Of a stretch of 23,039 nucleotides of DNA, positions 9,101-14,104 are shown in pieces (positions within the stretch are counted from its first letter, which is position 1; each line of letters starts with the position of its first letter). The translations under genes and the position numbers were made by a program. The DNA is from a virus. The notes under the pieces were generated by a model. It was not told where the DNA came from. It worked only from the letters and a program-made list of their open reading frames with translations, and did not search any database. The stretch covers positions 1 through 23,039 of the IMG/VR virus record IMGVR_UViG_3300044546_000430. One strand, 5' to 3'.

Positions 9101-9621
9101 GCGCGACCTTCTGCGCCAAGCGCAACACCCTGTGCGCCAGCCGTGACTGTGGCCGCTCTACCAGCAGCCGCAGCGGTCTTCCCTGCAAGGCTTGCGCCCT
9201 TCGCAACGGCAGAACCCGGCACAAGGAATGACGCAACGCTGCCAAGAGCCTGTGCAGCCTGTTGTGCGGCAGTTGGATCTTTTGTTGGATCAATGCCGAA
9301 TGTTTCCTGAAGATACTTGCGGGCTTCTTCAGAAAACTGTCCGGGGGCAGTCTTAGCCGCCTCTTCAGCGGGATAAAAAAGAGAGGCAATACCGCCCGGA
9401 ATGTCAGTGAACCCGGTCCCAGCACCATAGGCAAAGCGCCCGAGAATGCTAGATTCATCGGGGCCTGTTGGAGCGGGTGGCGGCGCAGGTTCAGACGCAA
9501 CGCCAGCCGAAGGCGAAGTCGGAAAAGCACTCTTGAAGAAAGAGTCAACCTCCTGATCTGTTGCGCCATCCTTGAAAGAGAACGACCGCCCCAGTTCTGG
9601 AACGTAAACGATTCGCGCCAT
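3130..9621 (-). CDS. Giant phage polyvalent protein: zincin-type peptidase motif, two ADP-ribosyltransferase-like domains, helical C-terminus
   Basis: This 2163-residue protein is the last product of the virion operon. The N-terminus has the MARIVYVPELG ... FKDGATDQEVDSFF motif seen on many phage internal proteins, followed by Gly/Ala-rich, partly membrane-like helices (about 60-330). Residues 508-614 are a Pro/Glu/Ala-rich linker. A zinc-peptidase motif NHEIIH (H721, E722, H725) is followed by a candidate third ligand in EEAVAEM (784-790). Two ART-PolyVal-like domains follow: about 860-1032 (FKRWFRNS, VVYHGT at 890-895, closing WVAFSPTQVKS) and about 1033-1239 (FKRWFKNS, VVYHHGT at 1063-1069, closing YIAFYPEQVKT). 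The remainder to 2163 is mostly helical and contains DPAFMVANLLRDTLSSWITSG (around 1646), resembling large polyvalent-protein-associated domain LPD38. Such proteins are thought to be ejected with phage DNA and act in the host. I see no lysozyme or transglycosylase domain. The start ATG follows TAAGG at ideal spacing. Confidence 0.85.
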   Translation of the reverse strand: MARIVYVPELGRSFSFKDGATDQEVDSFFKSAFPTSPSAGVASEPAPPPAPTGPDESSILGRFAYGAGTGFTDIPGGIASLFYPAEEAAKTAPGQFSEEARKYLQETFGIDPTKDPTAAQQAAQALGSVASFLVPGSAVAKGASLAGKTAAAAGRAATVTAGAQGVALGAEGRAETIRNQLASGMDISEEQQLAAQRLSGLIGASEALPIGRFFGPLQQLLSKVPVSQAPALNKIVQSRLGRITRAGAAEGAQEVASGIANDIMEYGIYNPDVEIGQDILSNAGTGAFAGSFVEGVIQLAAGRKLRPYRQLQEDLAKESAVNAQAQRQGEISRAAEELRQFNVEGDVEVVEDDFDGISRFTIRTPAGNTVGDFLDPVEAEEAIDIYKKRTDAKVTVRKPSELPSVFPAKINGKEYQTTDEVIADRDSLVAEAEGLASYMSRPDVIKREATRQNVSEAMIKKATEDEVADMTKKITKLNDFVAAAKPFPARDELGEAIPKSRAFFLSRAGQPATPEAVVPEGTVPEAIAPEAAPEAITPEVVMPEAMAPEAPIGAAEAVSGEGPITEAPAIVEAPEPVSLAQPEAPTITEAPEPSAPPVEGVPEEPRSLAGPLKEAPAPRRTFAQAEAEGPILRDYNQATIDRYAGIYTALKSRLSGKVPKDVEVKLEELIGTDRNLLIRGQARVEKTPNGIKSVVDLSTGILRPDMTVEQAVAELAETLNHEIIHVLRDQGVIRPAEWKILSRAAVKTKVPGRSYTYLDKAQTIYTPGGRPISELYTDPDAVIEEAVAEMYKDWVKNKNSAELGKSADGQNSRGLLNRITEFFRSIFRILKDNKYQEIFKGIDAGEIGAREGVGREASTRFSAAPALNSEEFKRWFRNSKAVNPDGSPLVVYHGTDKTFEEFDRSKLGKGRSSQAGFFFATNPDQASSYSRRNIKISDDGDFRPSSGFDNIKQMMGLKEFAPQVLPVMLSIQNPYLSTNRGLDGKSTEELQRQGYDGALIEEPGGDPIWVAFSPTQVKSIFNQFEEGAATSQRFSAAPALNSEDFKRWFKNSGVVDRNKKPMVVYHHGTFTSDGNFVPKTPMHFGTLEAAKERAFGKRTEESLLAVIAYQDDSGLWHWDDGSGFTSEEAGEAGYVSESNAIAAGRRDVLNRDENSDVEVDDLGVTVPVYLSIQKLKRVPDVGGANGEWDAEIEKAKEEGFDGIVYKNLYEDKGSDSYIAFYPEQVKTPDSRFSSDSQDIRYSAAPLPPYIEAKNRTLFVPEKKQSIAQSIFDFFTGPSTEERILNSPMYGNITVKGGYFGTRANLARRVSLVDRHAAFDLMEKIANERDTGNYQRREATQSAVVALAMADRKSQLTASSVMLGAPTIEFTRPGDIQSATVAVRDDADKLIDIFRVMLQPGPVDPATNEPRDKRTIFKTYATAMRAIGLKAAGKPVPRELDDTYINTTIQFTQQNYPEIVEAYKSYQRFNKKLLTAARDAGRITDAELGRFTQQMDYYGFYRELYEEQLTPGAPSRLAGDIKIREYKGSQRGELIEDPMLVILSNVNFWMGAITHNIAVTKAFELAKNMGEARLLGASEKPDLSRGESEQVMFYRKDGVLKRFAVKDPLLVTSLGADDRTDMGRAMEILGMPTSAIRETITRDPAFMVANLLRDTLSSWITSGEDITPFIGTAKGFASALKGSASFQALMGRGVVGSHDLAMRSPAEMAAIIRRRALPGNVLNIASTQGAQGLIMAGWDRLGVWSEASDAATRIAVYEAAIKSGMSEAEAAFRAIEIMNFSRRGSSGLLKILTQLIPFLNARIQGMDVLYQAGKAGIMTASGYRLGERDANLGKKFLVRGTMLAALSVALEMMLEDDEDYKDIPDYVKNSNLLIPLKWFGIEGGYFAAIPNPFEAGLLFSTIPREIYKAFKGETSVREGAKFFFEEFASTFGLNPIPQIALPALEVIVNHDFYTDLPLISEGKMRLTPELQYDSRTSTVARMLGDIPIKYNFTTGKFEGVSPIVIDQLVSGYGGPMGSYLMQGVGMLIEAGGAGPERLPRDITQLPMIKRFLLDAESRSPKSVAQAYELFRVVDEVNRSFSRLRQTGDTEAVMDYLAENKDVLSYKKYIYKLFDGLNKISARERQIERDETMTRDEKFEAMNKLREVRARLTSQISEINKKLGR
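3165..3191. terminator. Perfect 10-bp inverted repeat after the integrase stop; terminator-like hairpin
   Basis: GGGAGGTGAG (3165-3174) and CTCACCTCCC (3182-3191) are perfect inverse complements around a 7-nt loop. RNA pairing could extend outward by a U-G wobble, a C-G and a U-A. It lies 12 nt past the integrase stop and inside the last codons of the convergent giant gene. There is no clear T-run on either side, so it is not a textbook Rho-independent terminator. It may be a bidirectional pausing or termination structure, an RNA-stability element, or a recombination-related site. Confidence 0.5.
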
Positions 9622-9633
9622 GTTTAAACCTTA
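9622..9633 (-). promoter_or_regulatory. TAAGGTTTAAAC translation leader of the giant gene
   Basis: Read on the - strand this is TAAGGTTTAAAC followed directly by the start ATG. The TAA is the stop of the upstream 466-aa gene, and AAGG serves as a Shine-Dalgarno core 7 nt before the start. The identical 12-mer precedes the first adaptor gene at 22033-22044. Confidence 0.6.
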
Positions 9634-11031
9634 CCGAGTCCTCAAGCCTGTTTTTAGGCTGTATGTGTCGAATGCAATGGGGCCATATGCCGATTCCCCA
9701 AGCGTAGAAAGACTACCGTCAACCTGATCTTTCTTTATGTAAAGATCTTCAATTTCTTTCTTAAGAGCATCAACGCGATCTTTCAAGGTGGGGTCCATGC
9801 TGGCTGACAGCGGATCGCTTGTCATTTCAGCAACTTGCCGTTCCTTTTCGGAAATCAGGCGGGCAAGTGATTCGCTTCTTTTCACAAAAATATCAGCTTG
9901 CTCTTTGGCGGAAAAGCTTGTCCTCTCGCGCTCCGCCCGTGCGGCGGCGCTTCTTTCCGCAGCTTGGCTCATGTCGTACTCAAGCAAGCCCTTCTTAAGA
10001 GAAAGCTCTGCCTCACGCTGTGCTCTGTCCCGCTCAGCCGCAGACTGTGCAAACGCCTGACCTGCGCCAACAAGGCTCTGCATCGTGGTCTTGGACGGAT
10101 CAAGGAACTGCTCCGCCATAGCAAAGTACCCTTGAGCCTTTTCCCAATCTGAGGGCTGTTGTGCGGCAAGGAGTTCCTCAAGGCGGGCGCGGTATTCGTC
10201 GGTGGTTTCGCCGGGTTCCGGAGGAGGGGGTTCTGCTTGACGCACAGGTGCCTTTGGCGGAGTGGTGAGGCTCATGCCACCTGAAGCTCCGGCGGGGATG
10301 GTTGGGAAAATACGATTATTTGCGGTGCTTGGAAGAGGTTTGCCAGTATCAAGCGTCCGGTTCATCTCTTCTTCAGAGGGAAGATCCTGAAGCTTCTTAG
10401 CTGCTTCAACCGTGCTTTCAGGCGAAGCAAAACCAGCGAACGGCCCCGAAAGACGATTCTCCAAAAGCTCTCGCTGGTAAGCCATGCCCTGACCGTATCT
10501 ACCTCCGGTAATCTGGGCTTGCTCATTTAAACGTTTCATATTTTGATCGCTCTGGTACTTTCGAAGAGCGGCGAGTTCTTCTGGCGTCATGCTCGAAAGC
10601 TGCTGAACGGTAGGGCTTCTTGACCCGTAAAGCTCACCCATCCTCTGCACTAGGCCCTGAGACTGATACCTCTGCACCATACCACCACCGCGCATAGTCT
10701 GCGGTTGAGCCTGCTGAGCAATGTCAGTCATCGCCTGTTGCTGCTGGAGTGCCATGACGCCCTGCATCTGGGGTGTCTGAGGGATCGTGGGAGGAGTGCG
10801 AGCGGGGGCATTCACATTCTGCGGCACATTCGCAAGCTGCTTTGTCAGGGTGTCAACCACTGATTCCTTGCTTCCGGACCCCGCAAACTGCTGACGGATC
10901 TGCTGACGCCTCTGAGCCTCTGCCGCAACAAGAAACGGCGGGATATCTCCCACGGGGTTCTGAAGAAGCGTCATGAGCCTTGTGTCGGGAAGGCCCTTGA
11001 GAAGATCTTGCTGTTCAATGATATTGGGCAT
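9631..11031 (-). CDS. Internal virion protein (466 aa)
   Basis: This 466-residue protein begins MPNIIEQQDLLKGLPDTRLM ... PPFLVAAEAQRRQQIRQQF. That N-terminal signature recurs in internal virion proteins of marine podophages, which form the ejectosome or inner core. Residues 65-135 are Gln/Pro-rich and contain MRGGGMV (113-119). The middle is helical (MTPEELAALRKYQSDQNMKRLNEQAQ). A Pro-rich linker lies near 265-285, followed by charged coiled-coil helices (ERDRAQREAELSLKKG, SARAERERTSFSAKEQ, LKKEIEDLYIKKDQ). No enzyme motif is visible. It ends at the TAA that forms part of the giant gene's ribosome site, so the two are likely co-translated. Its own leader has a weak Shine-Dalgarno. Confidence 0.65.
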   Translation of the reverse strand: MPNIIEQQDLLKGLPDTRLMTLLQNPVGDIPPFLVAAEAQRRQQIRQQFAGSGSKESVVDTLTKQLANVPQNVNAPARTPPTIPQTPQMQGVMALQQQQAMTDIAQQAQPQTMRGGGMVQRYQSQGLVQRMGELYGSRSPTVQQLSSMTPEELAALRKYQSDQNMKRLNEQAQITGGRYGQGMAYQRELLENRLSGPFAGFASPESTVEAAKKLQDLPSEEEMNRTLDTGKPLPSTANNRIFPTIPAGASGGMSLTTPPKAPVRQAEPPPPEPGETTDEYRARLEELLAAQQPSDWEKAQGYFAMAEQFLDPSKTTMQSLVGAGQAFAQSAAERDRAQREAELSLKKGLLEYDMSQAAERSAAARAERERTSFSAKEQADIFVKRSESLARLISEKERQVAEMTSDPLSASMDPTLKDRVDALKKEIEDLYIKKDQVDGSLSTLGESAYGPIAFDTYSLKTGLRTR

Positions 11032-11033
11032 TT

Positions 11034-11098
11034 TTACCGCTCGGGATTATTTGTTCTGAAAACAGATGCGGGGCTTAAAAATTTCCCGCTCGGGATTA
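11034..11098 (-). repeat. 13-nt direct repeat flanking a short intergenic gap
   Basis: The + strand word CCGCTCGGGATTA occurs at 11037-11049 and 11086-11098, 49 nt apart, on both sides of the 64-nt gap between the 565-aa and 466-aa genes. TTACCGCTC also recurs at 11034-11042 and 11096-11104. One copy overlaps the stop codon of the upstream gene and the other lies next to the start of the downstream gene. It could be a local duplication or a leftover of recombination. Confidence 0.55.
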
Positions 11099-12793
11099 CC
11101 GCTCATACATGTCGTAGTACTGGGGTTCAAAGTCTGCAAGACCGCCGCCACGGTAACGGCGCTGCAAGCCATTCGGGACAAGGCCACCGCCAGCACCACC
11201 AAAGCCAAGAGCACTTCCAATTCCTTTCACCGCGCCACCAATTGCGCCAAGCCCACCGAGACCAGATACAATACCAGCGCCAGCAGAAAGCCCGCCAAGG
11301 ATGTTTTGCATCGTGGATGTTTTCTGGGTTGACTGAGGGATTTGATTCGTGCCGCCAGAAAGAGGGGTCAGTACATTTCCCTGAAGAGCGGCGATGCCAA
11401 GAGGATATTGCGCCTTGGCGAGATCCCTCTCTTCTTGCTGCTGGCCCGCAGCCTGCTGTGCTGCAAGATTTGAAAGCTGCATCTGTTTGCGCTGCTCAGC
11501 GAGAAGAGCCTGCTGTTGAGCGGTTCCCGTCTGGCCAGCAAGGCCAGCGAATTCTGCTTCCTTTGCAGCCGCAGTCTGTGCTGCATCCTGCTGACGGGCA
11601 CCCATAAGACCTTCAAGGCCAGAGAACTCAGTCTGCTTGCCAAACTGACGAGAGGCTTCACCAGCCTGCCTTGCGGCAAGAGTGCCTTCCGCTCCAGCGA
11701 GACCAAGGTTTGCAGCGAACTGGCGAGAGGCTTCTTCAGCCTGCCGTGCATCCATAGTGCCGTTGAGAACATTAAGCTGCAACTGCTTCTGGTATTCAAG
11801 AACCCGCTGTTCAGCGTCCCTTGTCCCCATAAGCCCCGCGAGACTGGCCATGCCAGCCTGCTGGCCAAACTGCCGAGAAGCTTCAGCGGCCTGCTGGGAT
11901 GCCATCAAACCTTCGAGACTAGAGAAGTCAGCCTGCTGTCCAAACTGGCGAGAAGCCTCTCCAGCCTGCTGTGCAGCAAGGCGATCAGCCATCTCTTTGC
12001 TGTACAGGCCAGCACCAGATTCAAACGCGCCCTGAAGGCTCTGTGCGTCCAAGTCTGCAAGACGATCAAGATAATCTCTGCGTGCAATTTCTTCCTGAAT
12101 AGCCTGACCAGATCCACCAAAGCCACCAGAGCGGATTGCCTGAAGCTCTCTCTCGCCGCGAGCCTCATCATAGGATTTCTTTAAACGAGCCTTTTGCCTG
12201 CTGGCGACAAGCTCCTCATAAGGCGACATGCGCTCCTGAATATTTCGAGCGGTGTAGTCGGCCATCTGATATTCTTGCGGGGTATATCCGCGCTCGGCCT
12301 CATATCCAGCCTGAACCCCGGAATAGTCGCTCGGCGCGTATTGCCCCGCAGCCCTATAGCCTTCTGCAATATCACCATACTGTGTCGGGGTAAGCTGACC
12401 AATGCCAGAATACATTGACTCAACGTCATCATAGGACGTTGGAGCATATGCAGACCCAGTGCCATAAAGACCTTCAATGTCCCCGAAGTTTGTCGGGCCA
12501 TATGCGCCAGCACTCTGGTACAAAGCCCCAATATCAGCAAACGGGGTTTTGTCATACTGACCTGCTTCACCATAAGCACCGTAGAGCCCCTGAGTTCTCT
12601 GGAGGGCCTGAAGCTGCTCGGGGTCGCCATACATGTAGAGGCTGGGGATTCCGGCATAGTAGGACTTTGTGAAGTCTGACTCTTCAGGATAGCCATAGGT
12701 CTGTGCCGCTGCTGCGCCAGCTTTTGCCCGCGCAAGCATATCCTGAACGTATGCCTCAAGATCCTTGCCGTAGCCTGTCTTTTTCTCTGCCAT
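11096..12793 (-). CDS. Repeat-rich internal virion protein (565 aa), candidate DNA-ejection protein
   Basis: This 565-residue protein has an unusual modular layout. After a charged N-terminus, residues 77-184 are six 18-residue repeats with the pattern AGxYxPTxYxDIxxLYx. Residues 185-270 are charged helix. Residues 273-447 are seven 25-residue repeats of the type AARQAGEASRQFG..-EFSGLEGLM, predicted helical. Residues 496-540 are a Gly/Ala-rich, GxxxG-like hydrophobic segment (LGGLSAGAGIVSGLGGLGAIGG). The C-terminus carries YRGGGL. Position and composition fit the inner-core proteins of podoviruses that build a conduit across the envelope (compare T7 gp14-gp16), but I recognise no named family. 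It is separated by 2 nt from the upstream gene stop. Confidence 0.65.
   Translation of the reverse strand: MAEKKTGYGKDLEAYVQDMLARAKAGAAAAQTYGYPEESDFTKSYYAGIPSLYMYGDPEQLQALQRTQGLYGAYGEAGQYDKTPFADIGALYQSAGAYGPTNFGDIEGLYGTGSAYAPTSYDDVESMYSGIGQLTPTQYGDIAEGYRAAGQYAPSDYSGVQAGYEAERGYTPQEYQMADYTARNIQERMSPYEELVASRQKARLKKSYDEARGERELQAIRSGGFGGSGQAIQEEIARRDYLDRLADLDAQSLQGAFESGAGLYSKEMADRLAAQQAGEASRQFGQQADFSSLEGLMASQQAAEASRQFGQQAGMASLAGLMGTRDAEQRVLEYQKQLQLNVLNGTMDARQAEEASRQFAANLGLAGAEGTLAARQAGEASRQFGKQTEFSGLEGLMGARQQDAAQTAAAKEAEFAGLAGQTGTAQQQALLAEQRKQMQLSNLAAQQAAGQQQEERDLAKAQYPLGIAALQGNVLTPLSGGTNQIPQSTQKTSTMQNILGGLSAGAGIVSGLGGLGAIGGAVKGIGSALGFGGAGGGLVPNGLQRRYRGGGLADFEPQYYDMYER
11453..11977 (-). repeat. 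Seven 25-residue (75-nt) coding repeats
   Basis: Units begin at residues 273, 298, 323, 348, 373, 398 and 423 of the 565-aa protein, an exact 25-residue period. The best-conserved units read A[AS][QR]QA[GA]EASRQFG, then FSSLEGLM or FSGLEGLM. Units 3, 6 and 7 are diverged but keep register. Confidence 0.85.
12242..12565 (-). repeat. Six 18-residue (54-nt) coding repeats
   Basis: Units begin at residues 77, 95, 113, 131, 149 and 167, an exact 18-residue period. Examples are AGAYGPTNFGDIEGLYG and AGQYAPSDYSGVQAGYE. Conserved positions are a Tyr at 4, Pro at 6, an aromatic at 9, Asp and Ile/Val at 11-12, and an aromatic near 17. Confidence 0.85.
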
Positions 12794-12795
12794 TT

Positions 12796-13845
12796 TTACG
12801 CCGGAAGAAATTCGTTGGGTTCAATTGGTTCGGTGCCCATAATACGCTCGGAGCCTTCTTCACGAAGGCGGGCCACCATCGCGTCAAGAACTCTAGCACC
12901 AGCCTCTGTGGAGCCATCACCAAGTGTGGCGACCGCCCAAGCCGGGATCACATACTCACCGCTTGCGATTCTTACATCCTCACGGCCATCGATAGAACCG
13001 GGGATCAAATCCGCCACACCAGATCCGGGGCCACTCACCACACCGCCATCGGCATAGGAGCGCATAAGTTCTGCCGTGGCATCAGTGCCAAATGTTTTAT
13101 CGTAGGCATCAAGGGCTGACCTAGGGTCAGGATGCTGACCACGAAGTGCTGCGATGCCATCAGCGACCACACCACCCTTTGCGAGGTTCTGCTTCACAAT
13201 ACCGCCTGCGGCATAACCCATGCTACGGCGTGCAAGCTGAGCGAGAGAAGCGGCCTTCGAGCCATAATCGCTTAAGTAGCCAAGGCCAGAAAGGGCAGAC
13301 TGAGCGGGGCCAACAGCGAGATACGGGGCTGCATATCCAGCGATATCTCCAGCCATAGCGGCCTCCGGCATCTTCTCCTCGCCTTCCTTCATCGCATATT
13401 CTTGCTCAGCAAGGGAACGGTAGTAGTCCGCATCGTTCTCGTAGCCCATCATGTCCATGAGGGCGTCATAGCTGTAGTCGCCAGCGGCAATCCCATATTT
13501 GGCAGTGCCGAAGGAAGCCTTGTCTGCGGCGTTGCGGGCTGCTGTAGCGAGGTAGTCGAGATAACCCGGCTCAGTGCGCTTGACGCCACCGCCTTCCGCC
13601 ATTGTCTGGCCCGGACCCTTCTTGCTATAGGGCATCAAAGGCGTGATTGATTTCCCGCCAATGCCAGTTGTGGAGGATGTACCGCTGACATTCCCAAGCT
13701 GCGGGGCTGGCTGGTACTCATTCCTCTGCTGGGGTTGGATGCCTCCAATGCCTTGATTATAGCCTAGAACAGGCGTTTGCATAAGTTGATTGGGGTCCTG
13801 TTCGGGAGCAAGACCGAAGTTCTGAGGGATGTTGTTGAAATACAT
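12796..13845 (-). CDS. Virion-associated protein with GEYVIPA C-terminal motif (349 aa)
   Basis: This 349-residue protein has a Pro/Gln/Gly-rich N-terminus (1-90, ending AEGGGVKR) and a helical middle (95-210) with a mildly hydrophobic segment at 165-190. Its C-terminal region has DGGVVSGPGSGVADLIPG then ASGEYVIPAWAVATLGDGS at about 267-312. The pattern GPG-x-G-x-x-D-x-IP ... GE[YF]V[IV]PA is a recurring motif in tail or internal virion proteins of marine phages; its role is unknown to me. A run of GG-hydrophobic motifs (YAAGGIV, LAKGGVV, YADGGVV) is conspicuous. It lies 1 nt after the 85-aa gene and 2 nt before the 565-aa gene. Confidence 0.65.
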   Translation of the reverse strand: MYFNNIPQNFGLAPEQDPNQLMQTPVLGYNQGIGGIQPQQRNEYQPAPQLGNVSGTSSTTGIGGKSITPLMPYSKKGPGQTMAEGGGVKRTEPGYLDYLATAARNAADKASFGTAKYGIAAGDYSYDALMDMMGYENDADYYRSLAEQEYAMKEGEEKMPEAAMAGDIAGYAAPYLAVGPAQSALSGLGYLSDYGSKAASLAQLARRSMGYAAGGIVKQNLAKGGVVADGIAALRGQHPDPRSALDAYDKTFGTDATAELMRSYADGGVVSGPGSGVADLIPGSIDGREDVRIASGEYVIPAWAVATLGDGSTEAGARVLDAMVARLREEGSERIMGTEPIEPNEFLPA

Positions 13846-13846
13846 T

Positions 13847-14104
13847 TTAGCTCACAATCTTGAGTGTGCCGCCATCGGACCACACACTGCCGGAAGATAG
13901 ATTTGCGGAAGAGGTCGGGACATTCACAATTGTGAGCCCCGAAATGGGATATCCAACCGTTTGCTGGCTCAAGTCTGAACCAACGGTGAGTGGCCGAACG
14001 GCGTTAATTTTTGCAATAACAAGACTAAGCTGCTTAAGTAGCCTATTCATGTATTCTTGGCTGTAGTCCTTTGGAGGAAGTGGTAGTGCAGAGTTCGTTG
14101 TCAT
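13847..14104 (-). CDS. Small phage structural-type protein (85 aa)
   Basis: This 85-residue protein begins with a Pro/Leu-rich segment and an amphipathic helix (LPLPPKDYSQEYMNRLLKQLSLVI). It ends in LTIVNVPTSSANL-SGSVWSDGGTLKIV. The latter is a short beta motif (xxNLPTS...LxSGxxWxDGGTLKIV) seen in small proteins next to tail genes of aquatic podophages. Its start overlaps the hub stop as ATGA. It is probably a minor virion or assembly protein; no function is proven. Confidence 0.6.
   Translation of the reverse strand: MTTNSALPLPPKDYSQEYMNRLLKQLSLVIAKINAVRPLTVGSDLSQQTVGYPISGLTIVNVPTSSANLSSGSVWSDGGTLKIVS

Noticed and set aside
3130-9621. Lytic transglycosylase or lysozyme domain in the giant, as in T7 gp16
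   Set aside because: No catalytic-Glu motif of that kind was recognisable in the translated sequence; only peptidase and ART-like motifs were.
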